A stretch of DNA of 19,770 bases, taken from contig JAQUTM010000023.1 of assembly GCA_028694405.1 (NCBI GenBank), positions 1 through 19,770 of the forward strand, given 5' to 3'. Numbering within the stretch: position 1 is the stretch's first letter; each line of letters begins with the position of its first letter. The DNA is from Oscillospiraceae bacterium. Lineage in GTDB: Bacteria > Bacillota > Clostridia > Oscillospirales > Ruminococcaceae. Shown here in pieces: positions 1-6,913 of this stretch. Both the position numbers and the translations under genes were made by a program. A model generated the notes under the pieces. It saw only the letters and a program-made list of their open reading frames with translations, did not search any database and was not told the DNA's origin.

Positions 1-2454
1 GGATGCTACTTATTTTTATCGCTGGTACTGCATGCTGCCGAGCATAATACAATACTGAATCACTTTCGTGTTTTTCTTTTTTCTTTTATAATTTGGACCC
101 TCGGAAGCTTACTTATGCAGCTTCGGCTTTGGCCGTCGTATCAGTTTTGGTATTACCTTTCTGCCATAGGCCTTTTTTTGGTACCTCTTACGCTGTACCT
201 GTTTATACTTGCTTTTTGCAATCAAAAGCTGCTTACAAAAGCCACTGTTGTGTTTACGTCAATTAGCATTGTCTTGTGTACGGCCTGCTTTATTTTTATG
301 CAGCCTCCTGTCGTTTATGGTAATACGCAATCTCCAACACGCTTTTTTTATACCCTGCACCCCCTTATGTTCGTTTTTTTATTGTTTTTTTTGTGCGTTA
401 TATGCTGTTGTACCTTTTTACTTTTAAAAAATACAACGCCCATTAAACTGGCTTATCGGCTGGTGGCTTTTATGTGGAGCGGCGCCGTTATTCTTATCTT
501 AGGCAACTTCCTCTCCATCTGCTTAAAATCGGCTTTTCCATGGGACGCGTTAGGCACTATTTTTAACGCTTTTTTTATCTTTTTATTTTTATCTGCAAGC
601 GGACACCTTCCCTTTGCGCTACTGATTAAACGTCGCATTTTATTACTGATAAGTACCTTTTGCGGTATTTTTTTGTCAGCTTTTATTACTTATCATTATT
701 TTAATTATATTTACAGCTTTCCTTTTCGGTTTCACCTTCAAAACGCTCTGTTTGCGGCTGCCTTAATCGGCATTATTATAACAGTTGCTATTTATATTAT
801 TTTAGAATTTTTAACAGATGTATTATATGTAAAGGAGGACCAGCTGCGCGCAAAAAGGCTGAGAGAATTCAGTTTAAAATCCGGCAGGAGCCAAACCCCT
901 GCCGATATTGTAAAAGCTATTAAAGTGCTTATTTTACAGTGCATAAGCGTAACCCAAGTTTACGGCTTTGTGCGCCAACAGCCCACCACGGCTTTTATTC
1001 CCACCGAAGCCCTGCAAGAGGCGTTGCCCTTAGACGCAGACGATGCACTTTGCGTTTACTTGCAAACGGCAAGCCGCAGTGTAACCGTAAAGCAGCTGAT
1101 AAAAAGCGGCACATTTGCCCGCCTTACCTCGGTGCAAAAGCAATATCTTACAGGACGTAAAATTTCTTGTATTATGCCTCTTACGGTGCAAAATACTTTA
1201 CTGGGCATTCTTTTTTTAACTTCTCGCAGCGGCCCGTTGCGTACCATTCATCTCAACTTTTTAGATTCTGTGGCGCAAATTGCCTCTATCACGCTAGATA
1301 ACATACAGCTTTATCACAAAATGTATGTGGATGCACGCACGGACAGTTTAACGCAGCTGTACAATCGATACTATTTTTTAGAAATACTGGAAAATTTGTT
1401 TGCACAATGCCCTGTAGGCGAAACTGTTGCGGTAGCAATGCTGGCCATTGATGACTTTAAACTTTACAATCAGCTTTACGGTACCGATTCGGGCAATGAA
1501 TTGCTGCGCTATACAGCGGCCTATTTAAAAAAAGCCACCAAAGAAAAAAACGGCCTTGCCATACGCTTTAGCGGTAAAAAATTTGCACTGGTATTTCCTC
1601 AAACAAGCTGTGCAGAAGCCTTTGCTGTAGCCCAAAAGGTGGCAGACCATCTGCGCTATATCACCGAGCAAGACAGTGCTGCCCCTTTACATGCCGTTAC
1701 CTTTAGCGGCGGGGTATGTGCTTATCCCACCGTAGCGGGTAATGTGGAAACGCTGTTGGCCGCCTTGGACAATGCTGTAAAAGAGGCGCGCCAAAACGGA
1801 AAAGATAACATTGTGGTGTATAACACGCGCGAAGAGGCGGCGCGCCAGCCGGACCCCACCGAGGCTTACAACGCCTATGCACCTACTATTTACGCCCTTA
1901 CAGCCACCATTGACGCCAAGGATCACTACACCTTTAATCACTCACAAAATGTGGCATATTATGCTTCGGCACTGGCAACCGCGTATGGGCTGCCCGCGCA
2001 GGAAGTAAAAATGATAAATGATGCTGCCATTTTACACGATATTGGCAAAATCAGTATCCCTGAACATATTTTATCTAAGCCGTCGGCACTTACGCCGGAA
2101 GAAAAAGCTATTATGCAGCGACATGTAGAAAACAGTATTGCCATTATTAAGCATTTACCTGCCTTAGATTACATGGTGCCTACCGCCATTAGCCACCACG
2201 AGCGCTGGGACGGCACCGGATACCCACGCGGCGTGGCGGGAGAGGATATTCCCCTTGGCGGCCGCTGCCTTGCCGTAGCCGACGCTTTTGACGCTATGGT
2301 TTCGCGCCGGCCTTACAAACAGCCGTTCCCCTTAAACAATACGCTGCAAGAGCTGCGCTGCCAAGCAGGCAAGCAGTTTGACCCTGCGCTTGCCAATCTG
2401 TTTGTAGATTTGGTGGAAAACGGCACCATTCAGGTGCGGTATCCTACCGCCTAA
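1..2454 (+). CDS. 7TM-GAF-degenerate GGDEF-HD-GYP signalling protein, 5' end missing
   Basis: Probable membrane-bound c-di-GMP (or related cyclic dinucleotide) phosphodiesterase. The frame is open from base 1, and the first 38 codons read as membrane sequence continuous with the rest. The first ATG at 115 is therefore probably internal and the true start lies outside the window. Numbering visible codons from base 1: several membrane helices to about residue 275, resembling the N-terminal 7TM region of histidine-kinase-type sensors; a GAF-like segment about 290-435; a GGDEF-like domain about 445-605; an HD-GYP domain about 625-815. The HD-GYP signatures are intact (HDIGK at 679-683, HHERWDGTGYP starting at 732). 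The GGDEF signature is SGKKF (524-528), so both acidic residues are replaced by lysine and cyclase activity is unlikely. The GGDEF domain may instead sense or bind nucleotide. A strong terminator follows. The domain calls are secure; the substrate is inferred. Confidence 0.9.
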   Translation, partial: GCYLFLSLVLHAAEHNTILNHFRVFLFSFIIWTLGSLLMQLRLWPSYQFWYYLSAIGLFLVPLTLYLFILAFCNQKLLTKATVVFTSISIVLCTACFIFMQPPVVYGNTQSPTRFFYTLHPLMFVFLLFFLCVICCCTFLLLKNTTPIKLAYRLVAFMWSGAVILILGNFLSICLKSAFPWDALGTIFNAFFIFLFLSASGHLPFALLIKRRILLLISTFCGIFLSAFITYHYFNYIYSFPFRFHLQNALFAAALIGIIITVAIYIILEFLTDVLYVKEDQLRAKRLREFSLKSGRSQTPADIVKAIKVLILQCISVTQVYGFVRQQPTTAFIPTEALQEALPLDADDALCVYLQTASRSVTVKQLIKSGTFARLTSVQKQYLTGRKISCIMPLTVQNTLLGILFLTSRSGPLRTIHLNFLDSVAQIASITLDNIQLYHKMYVDARTDSLTQLYNRYYFLEILENLFAQCPVGETVAVAMLAIDDFKLYNQLYGTDSGNELLRYTAAYLKKATKEKNGLAIRFSGKKFALVFPQTSCAEAFAVAQKVADHLRYITEQDSAAPLHAVTFSGGVCAYPTVAGNVETLLAALDNAVKEARQNGKDNIVVYNTREEAARQPDPTEAYNAYAPTIYALTATIDAKDHYTFNHSQNVAYYASALATAYGLPAQEVKMINDAAILHDIGKISIPEHILSKPSALTPEEKAIMQRHVENSIAIIKHLPALDYMVPTAISHHERWDGTGYPRGVAGEDIPLGGRCLAVADAFDAMVSRRPYKQPFPLNNTLQELRCQAGKQFDPALANLFVDLVENGTIQVRYPTA

Positions 2455-2473
2455 AATTATTTTGTTTTATGTA

Positions 2474-2516
2474 ATATCTGTACCTGCTTTTTGAAAGCGG
2501 GCACAGATATTTTTTT
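2474..2516 (+). terminator. Intrinsic terminator after the HD-GYP gene
   Basis: Two 14-nt arms (2474-2487 and 2497-2510) pair with one mismatch and one G-U around a 9-nt loop, followed by six T. It lies 20 nt after the stop codon and separates this gene from the LytTR operon. Confidence 0.85.
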
Positions 2517-2523
2517 GCAACTT

Positions 2524-2555
2524 AGGGTTTTCATTTTGCAGCTAAAGGGGTTTGG
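2524..2555 (+). promoter_or_regulatory. Candidate LytTR-type direct repeat
   Basis: Two similar blocks, TTAGGGTTTTC (from 2522) and TAAAGGGGTTTGG (from 2543), are spaced about two helical turns apart. They end 2 bp before the -35 hexamer of the downstream promoter. LytTR regulators typically bind direct repeats of about 9-10 bp with a period near 21-23 bp, just upstream of -35, so this may be an autoregulatory site. The match to known LytTR consensus sequences is loose. Confidence 0.3.
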
Positions 2556-2557
2556 TC

Positions 2558-2586
2558 TTGTGGATTTTTTAATTTGCCGCTATCAT
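2558..2586 (+). promoter_or_regulatory. Promoter of the LytTR-DUF3021 operon
   Basis: TTGTGG (2558-2563), a 17-bp spacer, then TATCAT (2581-2586): a sigma-A-like arrangement with a good -10 and a poor -35, as expected for an activated promoter. Predicted transcription start is near 2593. Confidence 0.5.
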
Positions 2587-2590
2587 AGTA

Positions 2591-2604
2591 GTATCAGCTG
2601 ATAC
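2591..2604. repeat. 14-bp perfect palindrome GTATCAGCTGATAC
   Basis: This perfect dyad sits at the predicted transcription start of the LytTR operon, 9 nt before the ribosome site. It could be an operator or a small 5' hairpin; nothing in the sequence decides between them. Confidence 0.4.
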
Positions 2605-2627
2605 CGCATACAGAAGGAGTGAAGTAT

Positions 2628-3068
2628 ATGAAAATTACGGTAGAACACAGCGACGTAGCAGAAAATGAAATTGTACTGCGCTGTGCCTCTTTGGACGAAG
2701 AATGTCTGCATATACTGGCGCTGTTAAATAGCCAACATAAAAAGCTATGCGTTTGGAAAGAACTTGGCACTTTTACTTTTTTAATGCCAACCGAGATTTT
2801 ATACTGCGAAACAGTAGACGACAAAACCTTTGTGTACACCCCACAGGAGGTTTATCAAACAGCACTAAGCCTTGCCGAGCTGGAGACAAGGTACGAGGCG
2901 GTAGGGCTGTTGCGGGCAAGCAAAAGTATGGTGGTTAACCTGCACGCTATTGCCACATTAACCAGCCGTGCCGGCAGCCGCATTGATGCCTGTATGCAAA
3001 ACGGCGAGATAATTGTTATTTCACGTCATTATGCACCGCTTTTAAGAGAGCGTTTGGGACTGCTTTAA
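2628..3068 (+). CDS. LytTR DNA-binding domain transcriptional regulator
   Basis: A 146-aa single-domain regulator without a receiver domain. The C-terminal two thirds match the LytTR fold: a strand motif around EILYCETVDDKTFVY, then the ASKSMVVNLHAI segment (the usual hRS-hvNl region), and near the end the ISRHYAPLLRERLG motif (usual vSR.y...l). A GTG lies in frame at 2619, but ATG 2628 was chosen because AAGGAG (2613-2618) is then 9 nt away. It is followed after 23 bp by a DUF3021 membrane protein. Pairs of this kind are known as LytTR regulatory systems, in which a small membrane protein restrains the regulator. The operon probably regulates itself through the promoter and repeats just upstream. 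The family call is sure; targets are unknown. Confidence 0.9.
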   Translation: MKITVEHSDVAENEIVLRCASLDEECLHILALLNSQHKKLCVWKELGTFTFLMPTEILYCETVDDKTFVYTPQEVYQTALSLAELETRYEAVGLLRASKSMVVNLHAIATLTSRAGSRIDACMQNGEIIVISRHYAPLLRERLGLL

Positions 3069-3091
3069 CAACACAAAAAGGAGTATGCTTT

Positions 3092-3535
3092 ATGAAAAAT
3101 TTTTTACGCTTTTATAAATGGGCCTTGGACGTTAAACTGGATATGGCCATTTACACCATAGCCCTTATTTTTATCAAATGTCTGGCAGAGGCATTTTGCG
3201 GCGTTTACACCGTAAACAGCTTAACCCTGCTGCAAATGCTTTTGGTAGGGTTTGCGCTGGCGTTTATTCAACACGGCTTTTTCCCCGCCGATAAAGATTT
3301 TACGCCTGCACAGCTGCGGGGGCGCACTATAGGCTGGGCTATAGCCAGTAACATTGTTGCAATTAGCTGCGCTGTACTTTTAAACTGGTTTTCCGGCTTT
3401 GCACCTTGGGTAGCTTGTGTACTTGTTTTTGCACTGCAAGCCGCTCTTGCCGCCATGTGGGTGGGTATTCACATAGCAGGCCGTGTAGATACAAAGCAAT
3501 TAAACCAAAGCCTGCAAAACTTTAAAAACAAATAA
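3092..3535 (+). CDS. DUF3021-type membrane protein, putative partner of the LytTR regulator
   Basis: A 147-aa polytopic protein with four hydrophobic segments (about 17-37, 45-66, 79-101 and 106-130) and a short polar C-terminal tail (RVDTKQLNQSLQNFKNK), which fits the DUF3021 pattern. AAAGGAG lies 8 nt before the ATG. It is the second gene of a two-gene operon, and its position directly behind a stand-alone LytTR regulator is the main functional clue. By analogy with LytTR regulatory systems it would be a membrane inhibitor or sensor acting on that regulator; this role is inferred. A bidirectional terminator follows immediately. Confidence 0.8.
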   Translation: MKNFLRFYKWALDVKLDMAIYTIALIFIKCLAEAFCGVYTVNSLTLLQMLLVGFALAFIQHGFFPADKDFTPAQLRGRTIGWAIASNIVAISCAVLLNWFSGFAPWVACVLVFALQAALAAMWVGIHIAGRVDTKQLNQSLQNFKNK

Positions 3536-3571
3536 AAAAAGGGCTGTATGTGTAAAACATACAGCCTTTTT
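3534..3571. terminator. Bidirectional intrinsic terminator
   Basis: A perfect 10-bp stem (3542-3551 with 3557-3566) and a 5-nt loop are flanked by an A-run on the left and five T on the right. It serves both the DUF3021 gene (plus) and the YitT-like gene (minus), which converge here. Confidence 0.85.
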
Positions 3572-3573
3572 GT

Positions 3574-4209
3574 TTAGTAATCTGCCCGTGCAGCGGCACT
3601 TTTATTTTCGGGCTCTCGGTGCATTAAGCCTATAATCCACGAAGAGAGCGAAACCGTTACCAGCGAGCTTAAAATATTGTTCATGGGGATATATGTTACA
3701 GATAAGGTAAGTACCACTAAATCTGTAAAAAGGTAGGCAAAGGATATTTTGCGCTTGGTTAGGTGAGCAATTACCAGTGCCAGCGCATCGTCTCCGCCGG
3801 AGGCGCCGCCCTCGCGCACAATAAGCCCTACGCCCACCCCTACAAAGCAGGCACCTACCACAGCAGCAGTAAGTGGCTGCATAACAGGCAAAACTGGTGG
3901 ATACGACGACCACAACCGATAAAACAGACAAAAACCCGCCGTGGCTATAATAGAATATTTTGCAAAGGTTTTGCCCAAAAACCGGTATCCGATTATATAA
4001 CACAGACCGTCCATAATAAAGCCGCTTATACTTGGCGAAATATGAAACCAATGGTCTAACAACAAAGTCATACCCAAAATGCCACCTTCGGTAATACCGC
4101 TTTGACGGTGTACATTGTAAAGACCAAAGCTTAAAATGGCAGCACCAACTATAACAAACAGATAGGATAAACACGCACTACGGCGTTTTTTCCCTTTGGG
4201 GGAATACAT
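3574..4209 (-). CDS. YitT family (DUF161) membrane protein
   Basis: A 211-aa integral membrane protein with about five to six hydrophobic segments. The segment around VREGGASGGDDALALVI matches the conserved glycine-rich YitT motif (GaSGGtD..a). The C-terminal cytoplasmic DUF2179 domain found in the longer YitT proteins is absent, so this is the short form. The start is ATG 4209, with AAAGGAG 8 nt upstream. The frame extends further upstream, but a good promoter lies inside that extension, so the longer start is rejected. It is monocistronic, with its own promoter and a shared terminator. The function of the family is not established; transport is often proposed. Confidence 0.85.
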   Translation of the reverse strand: MYSPKGKKRRSACLSYLFVIVGAAILSFGLYNVHRQSGITEGGILGMTLLLDHWFHISPSISGFIMDGLCYIIGYRFLGKTFAKYSIIATAGFCLFYRLWSSYPPVLPVMQPLTAAVVGACFVGVGVGLIVREGGASGGDDALALVIAHLTKRKISFAYLFTDLVVLTLSVTYIPMNNILSSLVTVSLSSWIIGLMHREPENKSAAARADY

Positions 4210-4240
4210 ATTAACAGCTCCTTTAAGCATAGTATTATGT

Positions 4241-4269
4241 AGTATACCAAAGCTTTGGTGCCCTAGCAA
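4241..4269 (-). promoter_or_regulatory. Promoter of the YitT-like gene with a palindrome in the spacer
   Basis: On the minus strand: TTGCTA (4264-4269), a 17-bp spacer, TATACT (4241-4246). A perfect 14-bp palindrome, ACCAAAGCTTTGGT (4246-4259), occupies most of the spacer and touches the -10, which is a good place for a repressor site. Confidence 0.6.
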
Positions 4270-4397
4270 ACCGCCAAAACGCGCAAAAATCAGTTTTAAT
4301 CTGGTTTAATGTGATTGGCACCCACTTAGCAGGAAGTTTTCATTCAAACGTGGCTATTTTCTCATTTAAGCTTTATTTTGCGTATTTTTTTGCTGAC

Positions 4398-4441
4398 AAA
4401 AAGCCGTTAAAGAGGCGCATCTCCCCTTTAACGGCTTTTTT
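4398..4441. terminator. Intrinsic terminator after the GTPase pair
   Basis: A perfect 15-bp stem (4398-4412 with 4426-4440) around a 13-nt loop has A- and T-rich ends, so it works in either direction. It lies 25 nt past the stop codon of the downstream GTPase gene on the minus strand. Apart from this and the YitT promoter, the 4270-4466 gap shows no gene. Confidence 0.8.
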
Positions 4442-4466
4442 GTGCTGTTTTTTCTTTTTGTTTTTG

Positions 4467-5408
4467 TTAACTAAAGTAAACCAGTTCTTCCTTAGGTGCT
4501 TGGGCTGGTGTAAGTGTCTGTACCGTAAGCACAGGGCCGTCTCCCTCATAAATGGGGTGGTACTGGTAGGCAATTTTAGCGCTTACATCTACCCACTGGC
4601 GTTCCTCCAGCTGGGCAACCTTATCATATTTTGTAATAAACCCGATAAAGGTAATGTCGTCGGCACAGCAGGTCATGCAAAAGCGTCCCGCAATAAAGCT
4701 GCCGCGGGGTGCTTTTCCGGACAGGCAGACATACGCTTTAAAGGTAACGGTTTTGCCCTTATACTTTTCCGGGTGGTCAAGGGCATCTAAATACCACAGA
4801 CCAAAATCGGTGTCCTCTACAGTAAAGGCGTCTCCGCTTAAATCAAAGGGCAGTTCATCTACAATGTCATCATAATCCACACTGCCGTCTGTGCGTTCAA
4901 AGGCCATTTCTGCCCGTCGGTTTACCATGCGCACTGCACGGTGAAAAAGTGCTTTGTCTGTTTGAGGCGTGCAGCGGTTAAAAATAACCATTTCGGCACC
5001 TTGCAGCTTATCTACCATAAGCTGACGCATATTATTCAAATAGCTTTGAAAGGTTGTGGAGTCAGCTATCATAATTTCTTGGTAAACTTCCCAGTTTTTT
5101 GGCATTGCCTCAAATAAAGGTTCTGTCATCCACATACCGTTATACTCTATCAGCACACGGTCTACATGATATTTTTTCTCGCACTCTTTTAAAAATGCGG
5201 TAGTAAGCTGCTCCTGCTCTTCTACCGTTACAATATAGTTGTTGTTTGCAGCAAAAGCCTTGGGATTATATTCTTCGCCGCCCTCTTCACAAAGTAAGAT
5301 GAGCGTTTTGTCACCGTTGCCAAATTGGTCATCTTCTAAGGTTTCTTGTATAAATTTTGTTTTGCCAGCCTCTAAAAAGCCGGTAAACAGATAAACGGGT
5401 ACCGCCAT
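4467..5408 (-). CDS. CobW-like GTPase fused to a YcgQ/TIGR03943-like C-terminal domain
   Basis: A 313-aa protein. The N-terminal part is a G3E/COG0523-type nucleotide-binding domain with P-loop GFLEAGKT (residues 10-17). It lacks the CxCC metal motif of the family (LLCEEGGEEY stands at that place), and the usual NKxD guanine motif reads FNRC. From about residue 203 a second domain begins (YLDALDHPEKYKGKTVTFKAYV) with the signature GRFCMTCCADD (241-251). This resembles the C-terminal domain of YcgQ/TIGR03943 (DUF1980) proteins, partners of a COG0701 permease. Its C244, C247 and C248 are plausible metal ligands. The start codon is 3 bp after the stop of the upstream GTPase, so the two are co-transcribed and probably act together. 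A metal-handling role is inferred from family and context. Confidence 0.8.
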   Translation of the reverse strand: MAVPVYLFTGFLEAGKTKFIQETLEDDQFGNGDKTLILLCEEGGEEYNPKAFAANNNYIVTVEEQEQLTTAFLKECEKKYHVDRVLIEYNGMWMTEPLFEAMPKNWEVYQEIMIADSTTFQSYLNNMRQLMVDKLQGAEMVIFNRCTPQTDKALFHRAVRMVNRRAEMAFERTDGSVDYDDIVDELPFDLSGDAFTVEDTDFGLWYLDALDHPEKYKGKTVTFKAYVCLSGKAPRGSFIAGRFCMTCCADDITFIGFITKYDKVAQLEERQWVDVSAKIAYQYHPIYEGDGPVLTVQTLTPAQAPKEELVYFS

Positions 5409-5411
5409 GGC

Positions 5412-6716
5412 TTAACACTCCTTTTTAAATAGCTGGGCCAAGGCCTCCTGCTTTAAATCTGCTCCAATTACACAAAGTCTGCCTGTCACATCGGCGGCAC
5501 CGGTGCGCACTTCATACTCTGCGGGCACATAGTCAAAATGCAGCCAAGTGCCGTCGGCGGCAGGTACAATGCCTTTTGCACGCAAAACCATGCCGTATAC
5601 GCCCTCGTCCAAAGCATTTAGACAAAACTCCAGCTCTGCTTTGGTGTATTTGCGGGGAGATTCAAACCCCCAGCTTGTAAACACCTCATCTGCATGATGG
5701 TGACCTTCGTCGTGACAGCCGCAGGTACAGCTTTCACCGTGCTCGTGATGATGCTCCCCATGCTCATGCTCCTGGTCATGGTGGCCGCAACCGCAAGTGC
5801 CTTCGTGGGAATGCTGCTCGTCCTCGCCGTGGTGGTGGCCGCAGCAGTTGTCGTCCTCCTCGTGGTGGCCGTGGCAACACTCGTGGTCATCGTGATGATG
5901 CTCGTGCTCATGGTCATGGTGGCCGCAGCCGCAAGTGCCTTCGTGAAAATGCTGCTCGTCCTCACCGTGGTGGTGGCCGCAGCAGTTGTCGTCCTCCTCG
6001 TGGTGGCCGTGGCAACACCCGTGGTCATCGTGATGATGCTCGTGGTCATGGTCGTGGTGGCCGCAGCCGCAAGTGCCTTCGTGGGCGTGTTTTGTCTCCT
6101 CAAGCAGCGTTTCTGCCATAGTTTGGCCCGGTTTTAGTGCCGCTAAAATTTGCTCGCCGGTTAAATCGTCCCAAGGCGTTGTAATTATGGTAGCGTGCGG
6201 GTTTTTTGTACGAACCAGCTCCACCGCCGCCTCCAGCTTGTCCTGCGTTAAACTTTGGGTACGGCTTAAAATAATGGCAGAGGCATTTTCCAGCTGGTTG
6301 TTATAAAACTCACCAAAGTTTTTCATATACAACTTTGTTTTGCCTGCATCGGCTACTGCCACAAAGCTGCCAAGCTGTACCTCATCGCTTGTAAGCTTTT
6401 GCACAGCGGCAATTACGTCGCTTAGCTTGCCCACACCGGAGGGTTCTATAATAATGCGGTCAGGGTGATACTCCTGCAGCACCTTTTCCAAAGCTTTGCC
6501 AAAATCTCCTACTAAGCTACAGCAAATGCAGCCGCTGTTCATTTCGGTTACAGCTACGCCGGCATCTTTTAAAAATCCGCCGTCAATGCCAATTTCGCCA
6601 AATTCGTTCTCTATCAAAACCAGCTTTTCATTTTGGTAGCCCTCAGCTATCAGCTTTTTAATCAATGTAGTTTTACCGGCACCTAAAAAACCGGAAAAAA
6701 TATCTATCGTCGTCAT
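5412..6716 (-). CDS. G3E/COG0523 (CobW-like) GTPase with His/Cys-rich repeat arm, probable metallochaperone
   Basis: A 434-aa protein. P-loop GFLGAGKT is at 9-16; the COG0523 metal motif GCICC is at 62-66; IIIEPSG (88-94) follows. The usual NKxD motif is replaced by SRTQ (151-154). Residues about 209-350 form a His/Cys/Asp/Glu-rich arm built from two 46-residue repeats plus a degenerate third. The CobW C-terminal domain resumes at about FTSWGFESPRKYTK. COG0523 proteins with His-rich arms deliver or store metal, most often zinc; the specific metal here is inferred. It is the first gene of a two-gene unit. The start ATG at 6716 has TTAGGAG about 9 nt upstream. The leader contains a terminator-like hairpin. 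Confidence 0.9.
   Translation of the reverse strand: MTTIDIFSGFLGAGKTTLIKKLIAEGYQNEKLVLIENEFGEIGIDGGFLKDAGVAVTEMNSGCICCSLVGDFGKALEKVLQEYHPDRIIIEPSGVGKLSDVIAAVQKLTSDEVQLGSFVAVADAGKTKLYMKNFGEFYNNQLENASAIILSRTQSLTQDKLEAAVELVRTKNPHATIITTPWDDLTGEQILAALKPGQTMAETLLEETKHAHEGTCGCGHHDHDHEHHHDDHGCCHGHHEEDDNCCGHHHGEDEQHFHEGTCGCGHHDHEHEHHHDDHECCHGHHEEDDNCCGHHHGEDEQHSHEGTCGCGHHDQEHEHGEHHHEHGESCTCGCHDEGHHHADEVFTSWGFESPRKYTKAELEFCLNALDEGVYGMVLRAKGIVPAADGTWLHFDYVPAEYEVRTGAADVTGRLCVIGADLKQEALAQLFKKEC
5685..6083 (-). repeat. 138-bp in-frame tandem repeats coding the metal-binding arm
   Basis: Repeat 1 is 5946-6083, repeat 2 is 5808-5945, and a partial diverged repeat 3 begins at 5807. The 138-bp period equals 46 codons, and each unit begins HEGTCGCGHHD. 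Reading the DNA by eye, units 1 and 2 differ at only about six bases, so the duplication is recent or is kept homogeneous. Changes in unit number would keep the reading frame. Confidence 0.9.
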
Positions 6717-6758
6717 GTGTTTGCTCCTAACTATCTGTTTAAAAGTTTTTATATAAAC

Positions 6759-6784
6759 AAAAAGCCTGACTGCTCAGGCTTTTT
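6759..6784 (-). terminator. Terminator-like hairpin between the WYL gene and the GTPase pair
   Basis: An 11-bp perfect stem (6759-6769 with 6774-6784) with a 4-nt loop; on the minus strand it ends in a T-run. It lies about 130 nt after the WYL stop and 42 nt before the GTPase start, so it may terminate the former or attenuate the latter. Confidence 0.75.
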
Positions 6785-6883
6785 ACGTTTACGTTATAAA
6801 GTTACCTTTGCCAAAATCTGTTTTTTTATATGGGTAAACCATTTTTATTGCAGCTAACGTTATTATACACCCAAACAGCCCCA

Positions 6884-6911
6884 ATTATAGCCATAAATTG
6901 TTAAATTTTAA
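6884..6911 (-). promoter_or_regulatory. Candidate promoter of the GTPase pair
   Basis: On the minus strand: TTAAAA (6906-6911), a 16-bp spacer, TATAAT (6884-6889), just past the WYL stop codon. A second TATAAT lies at 6862-6867 without a good -35. No convincing promoter lies between the hairpin at 6759-6784 and the start codon, so transcription of the GTPase genes probably crosses that hairpin. Confidence 0.35.
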
Positions 6912-6913
6912 TT

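Noticed and set aside
115..117. First ATG of the HD-GYP gene as the real start
   Set aside because: The frame is open to base 1 and the preceding 38 codons encode membrane sequence fitting the 7TM region. No Shine-Dalgarno sequence stands before 115.
4210..4269. N-terminal extension of the YitT-like protein by 20 residues
   Set aside because: A -35/-10 promoter pair lies inside it, and the ATG at 4209 has a well-spaced AAAGGAG.
4311..4790. Plus-strand frame of 159 codons
   Set aside because: It runs through a terminator and into the 3' end of the CobW-YcgQ gene on the other strand. Its translation has no recognisable domain.
5685..6083. Regular repeats considered as a CRISPR array
   Set aside because: Units are contiguous 138-bp in-frame coding copies without unique spacers.
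5694..6137. Plus-strand reading frame of 147 codons coding a very hydrophobic Val/Ala/Met-rich protein
   Set aside because: It is the reverse complement of the His/Asp-rich repeats (CAC, CAT and GAC read as GTG, ATG and GTC). No ribosome site or family pattern.
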